Shown: piece after piece, positions 8,950 through 20,000 of the stretch
How the letters are laid out: each line of letters begins with the position of its first letter
Position numbering within the stretch: position 1 is the stretch's first letter
Assembly (NCBI GenBank): GCA_964017235.1
Contig: OZ024929.1
Coordinates: 21,387,464 to 21,451,463 of the forward strand
DNA: 64,000 nucleotides
Direction: 5' to 3'
Origin: Sabellastarte sp. h YS-2021
Lineage: Eukaryota; Annelida; Polychaeta; Sabellida; Sabellidae
Made by a program: the position numbers and the translations under genes
The notes under the pieces: model-generated
What the model was told of the DNA's origin: nothing
Seen by the model: only the letters and a program-made list of their open reading frames with translations
Database searches by the model: none

Positions 8950-9385
8950 CAACCTGTCAATCATTATGATGTCACTGGTCATGTGTGACTGGCCAAGGAT
9001 CCCTCCCTTAGGCCCCGCCCACTACCTGTCCATCATTCGTCACATGACTGATGACGTCACTGGTCATGTGACTGGTCAGGGATTCCCCCTAGGCTCCGCC
9101 CACTACCTGTCAGTCATCCATCACGTGACCTGTGACGTCACTGGTCATGTGACTGGTCAAGGGAATTCCCCCTAGGGCCCCCTGCTACCTGTCAATCACC
9201 CGTCACGTGACCTGTGACGTCACTGGTCATGTGACTGGTCAAGGGATTCCCCCTAGGGCCCCCTGCTACCTGTCAATCACCCGTCACGTGACCTGTGACG
9301 TCACTGGTCACTAAGCTCCGCCTTCTACCTGTCAATCATCCGTCACGTGACTGATGACGTCACTAAGCCACGCCTACTCCCCAGT
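8950..9385. repeat. GC-rich satellite of 81-82 bp units with CRE and TCACGTGA sites
   Basis: Five perfect TGACGTCA palindromes lie at 9052, 9133, 9215, 9296 and 9355. TCACGTGA palindromes lie at 9121, 9203, 9284, 9343 and 9411. Each unit also holds 'ctggtcatgtgactggtca', 'ccccctagg' and 'ctacctgtcaatca'. The first unit is diverged (gatgtcact) and the last is 59 bp. CRE is the CREB/ATF site. TCACGTGA is an E-box of the MITF/TFE or USF type. Confidence 0.9.
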
Positions 9386-9393
9386 CACCTGAC

Positions 9394-9441
9394 CCGTTGC
9401 TATGCAACGGTCACGTGACTAAATACTGCAATCTGATTGGC
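9394..9441. promoter_or_regulatory. RFX-like inverted repeat, E-box and CCAAT box cluster
   Basis: CCGTTGC-TAT-GCAACGG (9394-9410) is followed directly by TCACGTGAC and then CTGATTGGCT (an inverted CCAAT box near 9432). Together with the CRE array just upstream, this looks like a promoter or enhancer. I see no TATA box or clear gene start downstream. Confidence 0.4.
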
Positions 9442-9652
9442 TCGCGCTATAGTGTCAGGACTATTCTTCTCACAAGCTAGATCAACATATCTGCATTGAA
9501 TTCCTCCACAAATATTTGTAACTGTAAATTCTGAAGAGCCCTATATTTTGCTGTTTGAATTTATTTTACCCGGTGTGATAAGCATACTGGAGAACAGTTC
9601 ATTGATGAACCTTGATGTAATTGTGTTGCTGTGTTTTCATGTCTGGGTCAAA

Positions 9653-10440
9653 TCATGGCCTGCCCGAAGGCTGGACTGTGGTCACTATGGTGGAGTGATA
9701 ATGAAGCTGTAGAATAAAAATATTGCAGGTTACAGGAATTTCATCAGTTTGAATCTTCCATGTAGCCCTCAATACCATATCGAAGATCATTAAACCATAT
9801 TCTGAGAGGAAGTCATGAACTGTCACAGGATCCCTGACAAGTTTAAGGAAGTTGCTTCCCATTACTCAAGTTCCTAAAATTCCCATCATGCCTTGCCCCC
9901 CCCCCCCCCCCCCCCTTCCAAAAAAAATAAATAACCAAATTTGAAGGGTTTATTTACTTCAACTACAAGGGCTTCCACTACATCCATCTCCTTGCCTTTT
10001 GGATTAGTCTTGTTTTCCCGAATACGAGTTGCTGCCTGGGTAATACAGATATTCCTTACTTCTTGGATTGGAGATAACACCATTGTCTAAAGAATATGGC
10101 TCTTAAAACCCTGCTGATTGGCAGGTTTTCTAAACGATCCAAGTACTGCCTGTCTAACACCGGGAGGTGGGTCAAAAATGCCTTCGGAAAATTGGCCAAT
10201 ATTGCCAATAGATTTGAGTGTTGTGTAACAGCTATGCCAAAAGAACCCAATCAGTGTCGCCTCTGCAGTTACAGCCTTAAACAATCTTCTCAGAACAAGT
10301 TATCAAGGGGTACACCAGTGGCTCTCAGATGAAAAAATGACCAAAACAGACTTGTTCCAGGACAGTGGAGGCAGGACAACAGATGCTGCGACTCAGCAGA
10401 ATCAAACAAAAAGTCCCTAAAAAGGGTCATCACAATTACG
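9653..10440 (-). pseudogene. Unrecognised minus-strand open stretches, probably a decayed gene or element
   Basis: Several protein-like frames follow one another on the minus strand: about 10290-10087 (GNIGQFSEGIFDPPPGVRQ..), 10083-9890 (MVLSPIQEVRNICITQAATR..) and 9862-9653 (MGSNFLKLVRDPVTVHDFLS..). The frames change between them, and a run of about 18 C residues splits the last two. I cannot assign a family. They could be exons or a broken ORF. Coding status is uncertain. Confidence 0.3.
9895..9914. repeat. Poly-C run
   Basis: An uninterrupted C homopolymer of about 18 bases. Similar T/G homopolymers occur at 13552-13589 and 22490-22525. Confidence 0.9.
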
Positions 10441-10449
10441 TAAACTAGC

Positions 10450-11752
10450 ATCACCTATATTTGATCTCAGTAATAGGGAGATGTATTTCCACTTGACCTC
10501 AATGTGACCCAACACATAAGCATGTATTCTTGACCAACATATATGCAGGATCTGATAAAGGTGCATGTATTCCTAAACAAAAAAAGTGGACCGTCTCCCA
10601 TCAACCAGATTAATTCTTTGCATTTCAAGTTCGTGGGAGCCAAAATAATAACACCTGTAACCAGGTGTTGTGCATTTCAGCTTCCACCAGCAAACACTAA
10701 TAAAATGACTGTAACCAGAAGTTTTGAATTTTATGTTCCGTCAGAACATTACTCACTGGCCAACAAGTATGGGCTGCCTCTTAAACATTAACTAATGATT
10801 GTGTAGCAAAGGAAAAACTTGTCACTCAACAGATTATATATAGTAAGATCCTGACACCCATTTTATGGACAAGAAAAAACAAGTCAAGAGATTCCACTAG
10901 ATATGAATAGATATGCGATTAGCTGTACTATGCAATAAAGTAAAACTGTGTTATCTTCAATTTATTAAGTGTACATCAATTAAAATGACCATATTATATT
11001 AAATATGTACCACATATTAAAGTACCAGAAAGTCCAGTAGTTAAATTGTAATAAAAAGTCCATAATAATAAGTATTTATATCACAAATTAATAGTTTCTA
11101 TATTGTGGGTGTGGCGTGTTCAGCACTGTTCTTCAAGGATCTCAATACAGGGGTGGGCACTGGGTGAGGATTTCAGAATGATTTATCCAAACCTGAAAAC
11201 TTAGAAATGCTCATGTAACTTATATGCCCTGAGGCTGACGGCTGTTATGAGGATTGGCAGTTGGTTGCAACGGTTGCTAATGAGATATTAAGGAGAAGGC
11301 TTATGGGTGGGCTGGTTCTTCATGCTCCACCTCCGTATTCTGTAATTTTGGGCTACTTGTGTCTCCTGGATCTCTTGAATCTCCTGAGTCTCCTCTATCT
11401 TGGGTACCAACGCTACTCTCCCAACCTTTTTTTCTTCATATATGGTTTTCAAAAGATACATATTGAAACAAAGATATCGAAATATGAAAAACGTGTGCTC
11501 CCCTCAGTGATATTGAAGTTCTGTTCCTATGCTAAGGAAGTCTTTTTATAGCCAGTTGTCATTGATTTGTGGTAGCAGCTGAGGCAAGAACCATTATGAT
11601 TGTTTGCTGTATCATAGTATCAATTCATTGGCCCCACCATCACTCCATGTTATTCTTCACACCTTCACAGTTAGTGGTAGCAAGCCCATAACACGTGAAC
11701 TTTGTGATAGGAACCTGCAGTCCTGTCTACACTAACCAGAATGACATCTTTA
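10450..11752. other. No gene seen
   Basis: Mixed-composition sequence up to the left end of Harbinger H1. Short open frames occur without recognisable motifs. Confidence 0.4.
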
Positions 11753-12248
11753 TGCAGGAGTTCCACTGGAGCCGACCCTGTAACCGACCCTACGACTCTA
11801 GGGTCAGTTGTAAAAGTCGTAGGGTTGTGGGGAAAAGGGTACAAAAATGCTGAGTAGGTTATGAAATCCTTGACAGGATGGTACAGTTACAGACAGGACG
11901 TGATGAGCATCCCAACAAGACATTGGGTCAGGGACGTTTTTTTGATCGGTCAGTCGTAGAAGTGCCATGACAAGCCCTAAACCCCTAACAAACAGACAAG
12001 CCATAAAGACAAACAGACAAGCCGGGAGCATGTTCCCGACCCTTGCCAACAGGACTGATTGTTTCTGTGAGTCGGTATCTATAGTCGGGATCCAGATTCG
12101 GGATCAATATCACACTGTGTAAAACACCCCCCTCCCCTGTGATGTGCCACTCATATCACACTTCAAAGATGACGGCAACACATCAAGAGCAACTGCTTGA
12201 TTATTTAAGGGTCCTTTTGTTTTTTATTGACTTGAATATGTTGTTATC

Positions 12249-12903
12249 ATGATTTCAAGACACAGAAGACAGCAGAACCCAGCACCTGCCCAGCCAGCAC
12301 CACTCCCACCACCCAGAAGGAGGAGGAAGCCACAGAATCTATGGATCATGCCTTGGATACTGCAGAGAGAGGAGAGAGGATGTTACAGAACACTCTTGGA
12401 CAAGCTAATCACTACTGACATACCAGGCTACAGAAACTTCACCGTTATGGAACCAGCATTTTTTTCACTTCTTCTGCTGGGGGATGATGCCTTTGCCTTT
12501 ATGCCTTGGCTGGTCAAGCCATACAGCAGACAACAACTGAGTAGAGAGCAGAGAATAGCTACCTACAGGATATCCAGGGGCAGGAGGGTGGACGAGAACT
12601 CATTTGGTATACTTGTTAAAAGATTCAGTTCAGGATGATGTAGACCACCATGGAGCAGAGGCCAAAAGTAGTGAGAGACATTGTGTTAACATGTGTGGTA
12701 CTACATAACATGTTGAGAAGCCATCAGGAACAGAAGAACCCACTCCAGCCGATGACATACAACCACCACAGGCTGACCAGGGGGAACAGGAACATAATGA
12801 GAACTTTAGAAACCCATTAAGAGAGGCCAGACATCAACGAGACCTACTGAAAGACTACTTCAACAACCTTGGGACACTGGCTGGGCAGGAGGGCAGAATT
12901 TAA
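12249..12903 (+). pseudogene. Harbinger transposase, internally deleted (H1)
   Basis: The start ATG at 12249 leads to a Pro/Arg-rich N terminus and '[19 protein letters not shown]', then '[18 protein letters not shown]'. It jumps directly to '[15 protein letters not shown]' and '[15 protein letters not shown]'. Compared with the H2 copy (minus strand, 43747-42171), the middle of the DDE nuclease is missing, including both catalytic Asp regions; only the Glu region remains. Frameshifts near 12620 and 12740 precede VVRDIVLTCVVLHNMLRS and the C-terminal LKDYFNNLGTLAGQEGRI, which ends at TAA 12901-12903. It would cut and insert the element if intact. A histone-type hairpin lies 33 nt after the stop. 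Confidence 0.85.
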
Positions 12904-12936
12904 GAAGACTGAGGGGAGAACATGTTGTCATCTATC

Positions 12937-12952
12937 AGTCCTTTTCAGGACT
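12937..12952 (+). terminator. Histone-type 3' stem-loop after the H1 transposase gene
   Basis: AGTCCT-TTTC-AGGACT has a 6-bp perfect stem and a UUUC loop, followed by ACC. It starts 33 nt after the stop codon. 'ccaagaac' lies about 15 nt downstream, where histone genes carry the purine-rich U7-binding element. The first stem pair is A-U where histones have G-C. Confidence 0.6.
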
Positions 12953-13537
12953 ACCGAAATAATCCAAGAACTTTTATTTAGTGAAATAACCCCAATTTTC
13001 TAACAATTTAATGCAAATTCAATTTCACCAAAAATAATCCCCATCACAAACATAAATCCCTCCTAAAATCATTTCTCCTAAAATTTAATATCAACTCATA
13101 CCGATTTAAACCCAGGTCCTCAATTTACAAAGTTCACATGCAATACCAACCTGACCTTGGTTTATTGTAAGAAAAAATAATCAGCAAATTATAAGAAAAA
13201 AACACCCAATTTTCATAATGAACTCTGCCCCAAATATCACAGGAAACACAATTTTGATTAAAAATTTTGTCTCCAAATTTAATAAAAAGAAATTTAAACA
13301 AAAATTTCAGAAACAAATTTGTACAAGGTGACAGTCCCAGTGTAACATTTTTAGTCACTCTGTCAGTCTGTCAGTCGCCCAATTATCAGTCATATCTTTC
13401 AATGTTTTTTATGTTGCACCACCGTCTGTTTTTCTGTCCCTCCAGACATTCCAAACAATCTACTTGTCTGAATGTTGGATTTCATTTAAATTATTGTTTT
13501 TGGAGGGATGTGGACTGGTGTCTGGATCTTTGTTTTA

Positions 13538-13571
<34 letters not shown>

Positions 13572-13819
13572 TTGGGGGGGGGGGGGGGGAATTTCCTTTT
13601 CAAATTATCTTTTTTGTTATTGGGGGGTGTTTTGTATTCTTAGGGGACATTGTTCAAAATTTTTTCATTTTTTGTGGTGGAACTTTATTAATATTTGTTC
13701 CACATTCACTCATTCCTTCACATAATTTTTTCGTGTATTTGGGGGAAGTGTAAGTGTTGGACAATGTGCTTTTTTTGGGGGGGGTGCAACAACAATAATT
13801 GTTTTTGGAAGGTTTGGGT
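12953..13819. other. H1 spacer between convergent genes
   Basis: The transposase side is C/A-rich (repeated 'caaatt', 'ataatccc'). A (TA)n-T(n)-G(n) low-complexity tract follows at 13538-13589. The MADF side is T/G-rich. The plus-strand open frames through the T/G tract are low-complexity artefacts. Confidence 0.6.
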
Positions 13820-13835
13820 GGCCCTTATAAGGGCC
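13820..13835 (-). terminator. Histone-consensus 3' stem-loop after the H1 MADF gene
   Basis: On the minus strand it reads CCAACC-GGCCCT-TATA-AGGGCC-ACCCA. This fits the metazoan histone mRNA element (GGYYYU stem, U-x-U-x loop, ARRRCC stem, CCAA 5' flank, ACCCA 3' flank). It begins 35 nt after the TAA at 13873-13871. Downstream, TTCCAAAAACAATTA matches the same position in H2 (34731 onward). Confidence 0.7.
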
Positions 13836-13870
13836 GGTTGGTGTGACTTGGTGCAGGCTGATCTGCTCAT

Positions 13871-15355
13871 TTAGGCTGACTTTGCTGGCTGGACTGTCTG
13901 GGAGGTCTTGACTGTTCTTGCCACTAGTGACGGTGCTGGTTGAAGTTGAGAGGGTAAAAATGGTTGAGTGTCAATGTGCTGGTACTGCAGTTTACTCGGA
14001 ATCCCTCCAAAGAGACTGGATAATCCAGAAGTGTTGTTGACTTTCCTCCTGTTGTGAAGCTGCAACTGAAGGTGGGTTGACTGTCTTCGTTGAACTCAAA
14101 GTGAGCATCAGCTGTCTGGTAGTCGCAGGCTGTTGGTCATCCACAACTAAATAAGATGTTGGCTGTGCTGACACTGATGCAGGCCCCTGCAGTTGCTGTA
14201 CTTTGGCAATCACTGTTGCAGGCTGTGTTGTGGCTATCTGTGTAGGCTGCACAACTTGTATGGAGACTGGTGGAGTATCTGGTATGGTGAGTATGTATTC
14301 ACATCCTGCTGTGGCCTGTGTTGCTTCTGGAAGTTGAAATGTGGTGACCTGTTGACTTGTTGTTACCTGTCTCTTGCATTCATCAGCCTTTTACTGTCTT
14401 TCACTGAGAAGTTTCACTGTCACATTCCTGAAAGTCAAAAAGTCTCGCTCCTCCAGGTGTTCAATCTCAGAGTGGAGATAGATGCAGAAAAACTGTCTTG
14501 GACTTGGAGTGGGGTCCTGACGTGCACCCAGAAATGTGGAAATCATCAACCTCATCTGCTGGAACTGATCTAAAACTGGATCCTCAGCAGTGGTGGTGGC
14601 GACTGCAGGTTGTTGTCATTTAGGACTGGTGTTCAAAGGCTGATGAATAACATCTGATGTCATGCTGATTTCCATTTCAGATTCAGTCTCTTGTGAACTG
14701 AAGTATCCGGAACTGAAGCTGTGGCTACAATGCAGAAGGTCTCAGTGGTGACTTGAATGCAGAAGACTTAGAAACTAGCTTTCTTCTGATGTGACCCCGT
14801 AGAAAATTGAAACTGTCCTTCAGCGTGGTCTGTCGTTCCGTGCTCTTCTCAGCTGCATGGCGTGACTTTGTCTGAGTGAGCTTGCCATATCTGTTACGTT
14901 GATTCTCGAACCACTTCTTGACAGTGTTGACAGTTAAGTTAATGGTAGCTGCTAGTGTCTCCCAAAGTCTTTCTTTCTTCTGCTTGTCTTTGAACTTGTT
15001 GTTGGTCTTGTTATAAAGTTCCTCGTGCTGTTTAATGAATGCCACGATGGCTTCTTTGTCTTAATCACTCAGGAAAATGGACTTCATTTGCCACTTCTTC
15101 TGTCTGGATTGAGTGAATTCTACATCAGTATCCGGGTCTATTCGTGGTCTCTTTTCTATCCTTTCCTAGCTGTCTTCCCTCCTCTCTCTCTCTATCCTCT
15201 GTCGTTTCCCTCTCCTCTTGCTGTCGCCTCTCCCTCTCATCCCTCTCTTCTCTCTCCATCCTTCTTTTCTGTATATCCTCAGCTGTATCTCCTAACTTGA
15301 ACTATGGTTGACTATCTCTGGGTACTTCAATCTTTCTCCTTCTGCCCCTTGGCAT
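13871..15355 (-). pseudogene. Harbinger second protein, MADF/SANT-like (H1), broken
   Basis: The ATG at 15355 opens a very charged Arg/Glu-rich N terminus (MPRGRRRKIEV). The DNA-binding domain follows: DKEAIVAFIKQHEELYNKTN...LWETLAATINL...VKKWFENQRNRYGKL, then FLRGHIRRKL. The tail is rich in Gln, Thr, Ser and Pro and ends QPAKSA-TAA at 13871. An in-frame TAA lies just before DKEAIV, and frameshifts break the tail. In PIF/Harbinger elements the second protein helps the transposase enter the nucleus and find the element ends. The counterpart in H2 is at 33456-34671. Confidence 0.8.
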
Positions 15356-15508
15356 GCTGATCAATTACATGTACAGCTTGTTGTAAAAAACAAAACTTAA
15401 ATTTTAACTTAAGCTAATTTACAAAAACATAAAAAACTTAAAATCAAAGCTGCACACCTGTTGTCTCTTGAAAACCCCAAATATACGCAGATTGTCTGCC
15501 GATTGGCC

Positions 15509-15516
15509 TTTTTATA
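15509..15516 (-). promoter_or_regulatory. TATA box with CCAAT element, H1 MADF gene
   Basis: The minus strand reads CTATAAAAAGGCCAATCGG. The TATAAAAA lies about 155 bp upstream of the ATG at 15355, so the 5' leader would be about 125 nt. Note that the CCAAT lies just downstream of the TATA here. Confidence 0.55.
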
Positions 15517-15844
15517 GCCACAGATTTGGAAACTGACAGGCCGTAAGAAGCAAAAATATTGCCGGCCTGTCAGTTACAGTTCCCGGCTTGTCTGTTAGTA
15601 TTACAGGCCTGTCGGTTACAGATCCCGGCTTGTCTGTTTCAGTTTACAGCCTGTCAGTTATCAAAACTCCTGACCCTGGGACCCAGTCGTGAAAAGTTAC
15701 CAACTGGCCTGGAAAGTTTACAGGCCTGTCAGGAACACTTACAGACAGGCCGGCTAAAGTTACCGACTGTACTGTAACATTTCCCGCACAGTCTGTTTGT
15801 CATCACCTGCATTAAAGAGATTAATTTGCCACTAATTATTATGA

Positions 15845-15995
15845 TTGGCTGGTAGTTACTTGCTGTTGGTCGGCAGTTTACAGTACAAAACCTTGACCAA
15901 GTATTTGTAATGGTTTCCTTTCCCCTCCCAACTACTCGTCTTGATATGACCTGTACAGTGGTGAAAACGATGTAAAAACCCAAATAAATAAATAA
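15845..15995 (+). mobile_element. SINE-1, 5'-truncated
   Basis: It starts within the body ('tggctggtagttacttgctg') and keeps 'ggtcggcagtttacagtaca' and the 3' domain 'gatatgacctgtacagtg', ending in AAATAAATAAATAA. The tRNA head is missing. Confidence 0.85.
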
Positions 15996-16089
15996 ATTAT
16001 GATTGGCACATAGATTCAGTTTGAGGTCAGTACAGCCAGGAGCACTATGGGCTTGGTGGCTTAGTACAGGTGATATATAAAACGACAAA

Positions 16090-16469
16090 TAATGAAATTT
16101 TCAAATATTAAAAAAATGCCATGTTATGAATAGACACAGTGGAGATTAGAGATGAAAAAATATGAGAACTTGTGTAGGTTATACTATAGGTGATGAAAAT
16201 TTTGATGGCATCAGCAGTTGTAAGAAATCTCCCCATTGGGACTTGGGCATAATATTTAATGGTACAAATAGAAAGTTTTTTGAGTGTTAGAGGGTGGAAA
16301 ATTTTGGGTATGGTCCCAGGCCAGGTTGTGGTGATTCTATCCTGGGATAATATACTTTACAGATGAACTCTTCTTCAGTCAGGAGTACATATAGGTACTG
16401 ACACTAGTTAGGGAGGTAAACCTGTGAGCACCTTCTCAGTGAGCAGAACTACTTTGAATTGTGTATTTA
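16090..16469. other. No gene seen
   Basis: Non-coding sequence downstream of the Reeler gene. No motif was recognised. Confidence 0.35.
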
Positions 16470-16775
16470 TACTCAGGACAATATCTCCATATACTACAGG
16501 ACTCAAAGCGCTATTTAACCCATCCAACTGCACAGGTACAGCCCCAACTCACAAGTAACTGACTTTATCCTAACTGAAAGATAGAGGCTCAAGGATGACC
16601 ATTCATCAACGTCCTTGAGGTTCTTTAGCCTGCCACTGGAGATAGGACCCAGTGACAGAGGACCGCCATTTTAAGTGGTCATCCAAGCCACTATGTACCT
16701 GCCTGTACCTGGGTTTGAACCCACGTCCTCTGAGTTCCTAGACAAGTGTGTTACCTGCTAGGCCAAAGTGCCAGA
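16470..16775 (-). mobile_element. SINE-3, tRNA-derived
   Basis: On the minus strand the head reads TGGCCTAGCAGGTAA (A box) and GGTTCAAACCC (B box). The body contains 'cagtggcaggctaaagaacc' and 'tatctttcagttagg', with 'tttgagtcctgtagtatatg' near the 3' end. A second copy without the head is at 24828-25015. Confidence 0.75.
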
Positions 16776-16953
16776 TAAACACTACTAGGGCGTTGCTTTA
16801 TACCACAGAAACCGGAAATAAACACTGACCATATAATATGGTCACAAAAATATGTGTGTGGTAGAATAACAAATACATAGATTATTATTGCTTTATTATG
16901 TTTCCTGTTTATATCCATCATTTTGGGCTGTAGTTGGTGTACCAGCTGTTAAC

Positions 16954-17017
16954 TCATGCTAAGGGTTCTGAGTCAATTTCGATGAAATACTCAACATAAA
17001 CTTGCACAACACTGGCT
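16954..17017 (-). CDS. Reeler gene exon 4
   Basis: The acceptor is T8-CAG before AGCCAGTGTT. It codes R/ASVVQVYVEYFIEIDSEPLA and ends TGA at 16956-16954. It supplies the last strand of the Reeler domain. Confidence 0.8.
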
Positions 17018-20000
17018 CTGAAAAAAAATAAGAAAACAACAATGTGACAGACTGTGTAGCCACCATCGGGTATAGCATATTCTGGCTCCCGTGCCACTTT
17101 TCTCTGCAGAAAAGGGTCCAGTATCAGTCATCATTTTGGTTGATAGTAACACTAAGCAATAGGACGGAAAAGCATAATATAGTATTTATTGCTCAACTAA
17201 TATGGTGTAGGTTTTGAAATTATGTTCCATTTTCAGTGCTTAATGTTATAGAATAATAATGTAATAAAACTTTGTCTTTAACACCAGTTTGAAGGTTTAA
17301 ATCATTCATTATCACTCAAAAATAATTGTTCACTTTAAATAAATTGTAGCATCACTGATGAATCAGAGATTCTCTCTCTAAGATCTGCCCACAACCTGGC
17401 AATATTTGCTTTCTTTTTACATTTGTCACATAACTCCATGCTGCCATCTGATGCACTGATCCTACAGAGGGAGCAAAATTCTTACCAGTGGATAACCAAT
17501 GTTGCACTGACATTACATCTGCTGGTTAAAAAGCCATTGGGGCGATGGTGGCTTCCAACATCCAACCAATAGATATGCCAACTATCTGGGTAGGTGAAAG
17601 CTTTTTTTTTTGTTTATGAGGTGTTTCCACTGGAACTGACCCTACCACCTCTAACCAACCCAAAAAGGTGAGTGGGGGATCAAGGCAATAAAAGTGTGGA
17701 AAAATGAAGGGTCAGTCAAACCTCCACAACAGGAAGTAATACATCCCGACTTGTCTGGATCCATCTCCAATTTTTCTATCCTGCCATAAACAAATATTCA
17801 CATCTGCCTGACAAAGTTGTGTTATGACTGTTTATTAGCTGCAGAGACAAGAAAACCTACCTGAAGATAACCCCATCAATTGTTTCTCCTTCATTCAGCT
17901 GCCACTCTCCTACGATTGTTGTTTTTGGATCATATGAATTGAAGTGACTCAGGGTGTTCCGTTCTAACGGTGGACAGTCCATGATCTTAGCTCTGGAAAC
18001 ACACCAAACAATCTAAGCAAACCGGAAAATTTTACTAAAGGAGCCAAGAACAGGGTGAAAGATATATATCTTTCCCAGGAGCATTTACATGTGTAAACAT
18101 TTCTTTAGATTGTATTTATTCAATTTATTCAAACAATTTTTAGGCTGGAAAGCAAATAATAGCTTAAGCATATAAAAAATATAGCATGAGAGATGCCGGT
18201 ATCCCCACAGCCTGGGGAAAAAGTTTTCAAAACCCCATGAGATATAGAAGTAGTGGAGCAGTACAAAGATCAGTAGTGATGTTAACTCTTGTGGACGCTG
18301 ACTACAAGTTTCTGTGTGCAAATGTGGGGAGCAATGGTTACCTTGGTTAATGAAGCCTTTCTAACTATCCGAGGAATATATCTTCAATTGCAAACTGTCA
18401 AGAGTAAGACGGGTGACGGAGAATGCTTTCAAGATCCTGTCCAATTATTTCAAATGCGTACCGACCTCAGTGGCACAAAAGCCACACAATATCATATCTG
18501 TGATTCTGGCTTGTGTCACTTTAAGCCTCTCTTACATCCCGTCGTACGTGTGTAGACACGTATGTGTGCTGCCTAAGTCGCCCTTAAGTTACCTTTGAGG
18601 CATTGATGCGTTTGTAGATATCCTGCGTGCAAGCAGAGGAAATGTGCATGCATATTTTCATTGCAGGGACTGTACGACCTTGATATTTTGTAAAAAACGC
18701 AAGTGTACCTTAAGTGTCCCTTGCAAATCAGCCGATTTTTCGCTGTAACCAGGACGTACGTGCACGTACGACGGGATGTAAGAGAGGCTTTACACAAAAT
18801 TATACTGACACGTTACAGGGCACAGCATCAGAGACAGACAAAGAGGAAAACGATCATAGGGACGTCCCAGGTGCCTGGAGACAAGGCAAAGTTCTGACTG
18901 ACCTGAGTGTCGCTGAACAGGGGAACAATGTGACATTGGCAGCCAAGAGAGAGACTTTTCTTGAAACATTATTATAATAACCTTTTTGGGGTTGTTCCAT
19001 GGCAGAATAATATTATCTAGTTCGTTTATGGATTTAGATTTATTTGTTGTTTTACGTCGCGTTCAACAGCCAGGGTCATATTGCGACGGGTAGTTTACAG
19101 GTGGAGGAAACCAGTGCATACTGCACTGTAAACCACCGGGCATCGACAAGTAACTACCAACTTTCCAACATGAAGCGCCCGGCCCGAGATTCGAACCGGT
19201 GGCCTCAGAGGTTGAAGGCGAGAACTCTAACCACTACACCACCGAGCCCCCTAGTTTGTTTATGGACTCTGATAAACTGTGTTGTTGGAATCTTGTTTGA
19301 AGAGGTCAAATCAAAGGTCACAACTAAAAATAGGTCACCAACTTCAGAAAACACTAAAAATCTCTGCAGACACTTGGCTGGGCTAAGTGTCATCTTGCAA
19401 AATATTGTCATGCTTACCAAAAGCCAACTTAAGAGGCCACATTAAAGTCTGAGGCAGTGAACCTCAGCATTGTCTTAATGTTAACTGGTCGATTGTAACA
19501 ACAGTTGAACTGTCTGTGCCAGCCAAGGGAAAAATACAGAAATATATTTATTAATTTTATTCATTTTACAACAATAAAAAGCACAAAATAAATAAAGAAT
19601 AATACAAATGTATAGAATGAAAAACAAAACATAGTTCAAATACAGACTGAAAAATCATAACAAAAGTAAACAAACATTAAGAAACTTAATACTGAGCAAT
19701 AATGCATAAGACAAGTGACAGAACTGAGCAATAATAAACATTCCTGAAATATATAAACAATAAGTAAACCAATGCAAACCTTAAGTATAAAAAATAGCCA
19801 AAGAGAAACAATAAAGAGAAAAAATAAGGAAGACGAAATAATAAAGAAAAAATAAACAATATTTAAAAATAAACAATAACAGAAAGTGACAACTAGCAGA
19901 ATTACCGACAAAAAGATAATATTTACAACGTATTTACAAAAAAAAACAGTTATTTACAGTAAGACCATCAGCAGTTACCAAGTTTCTTGAAGTATTACAC

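Larger units (their letters stand above)
11753..15811. mobile_element. PIF/Harbinger element H1 (4.06 kb)
   Basis: Two convergent genes, a transposase (plus) and a MADF protein (minus), lie between ends that read TTA|TGCAGGAG...CACCTGCA|TTA. The flanking TTA (11750-11752 and 15812-15814) is the 3-bp target duplication typical of PIF/Harbinger. The left end (TGCAGGAGTTCCACTGGA) matches the left ends of H2 (32662) and of a fragment at 17617. Subterminal motifs such as 'gacaagccggga' and 'cggcttgtctgtt' occur at both sides in opposite orientation. The terminal inverted repeat proper is short (about 8 bp). Both genes are damaged, so the copy is non-autonomous. Confidence 0.75.

Noticed and set aside
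13508-13753. Plus-strand frame through poly-T/poly-G
   Set aside because: Low-complexity tract in the Harbinger H1 spacer, downstream of the real gene ends.
19636-19911. 91-codon hydrophobic minus-strand frame as a membrane protein
   Set aside because: It follows from an A-rich plus strand (Phe/Leu/Val codons), with no start context, no splice support and no conserved motif.
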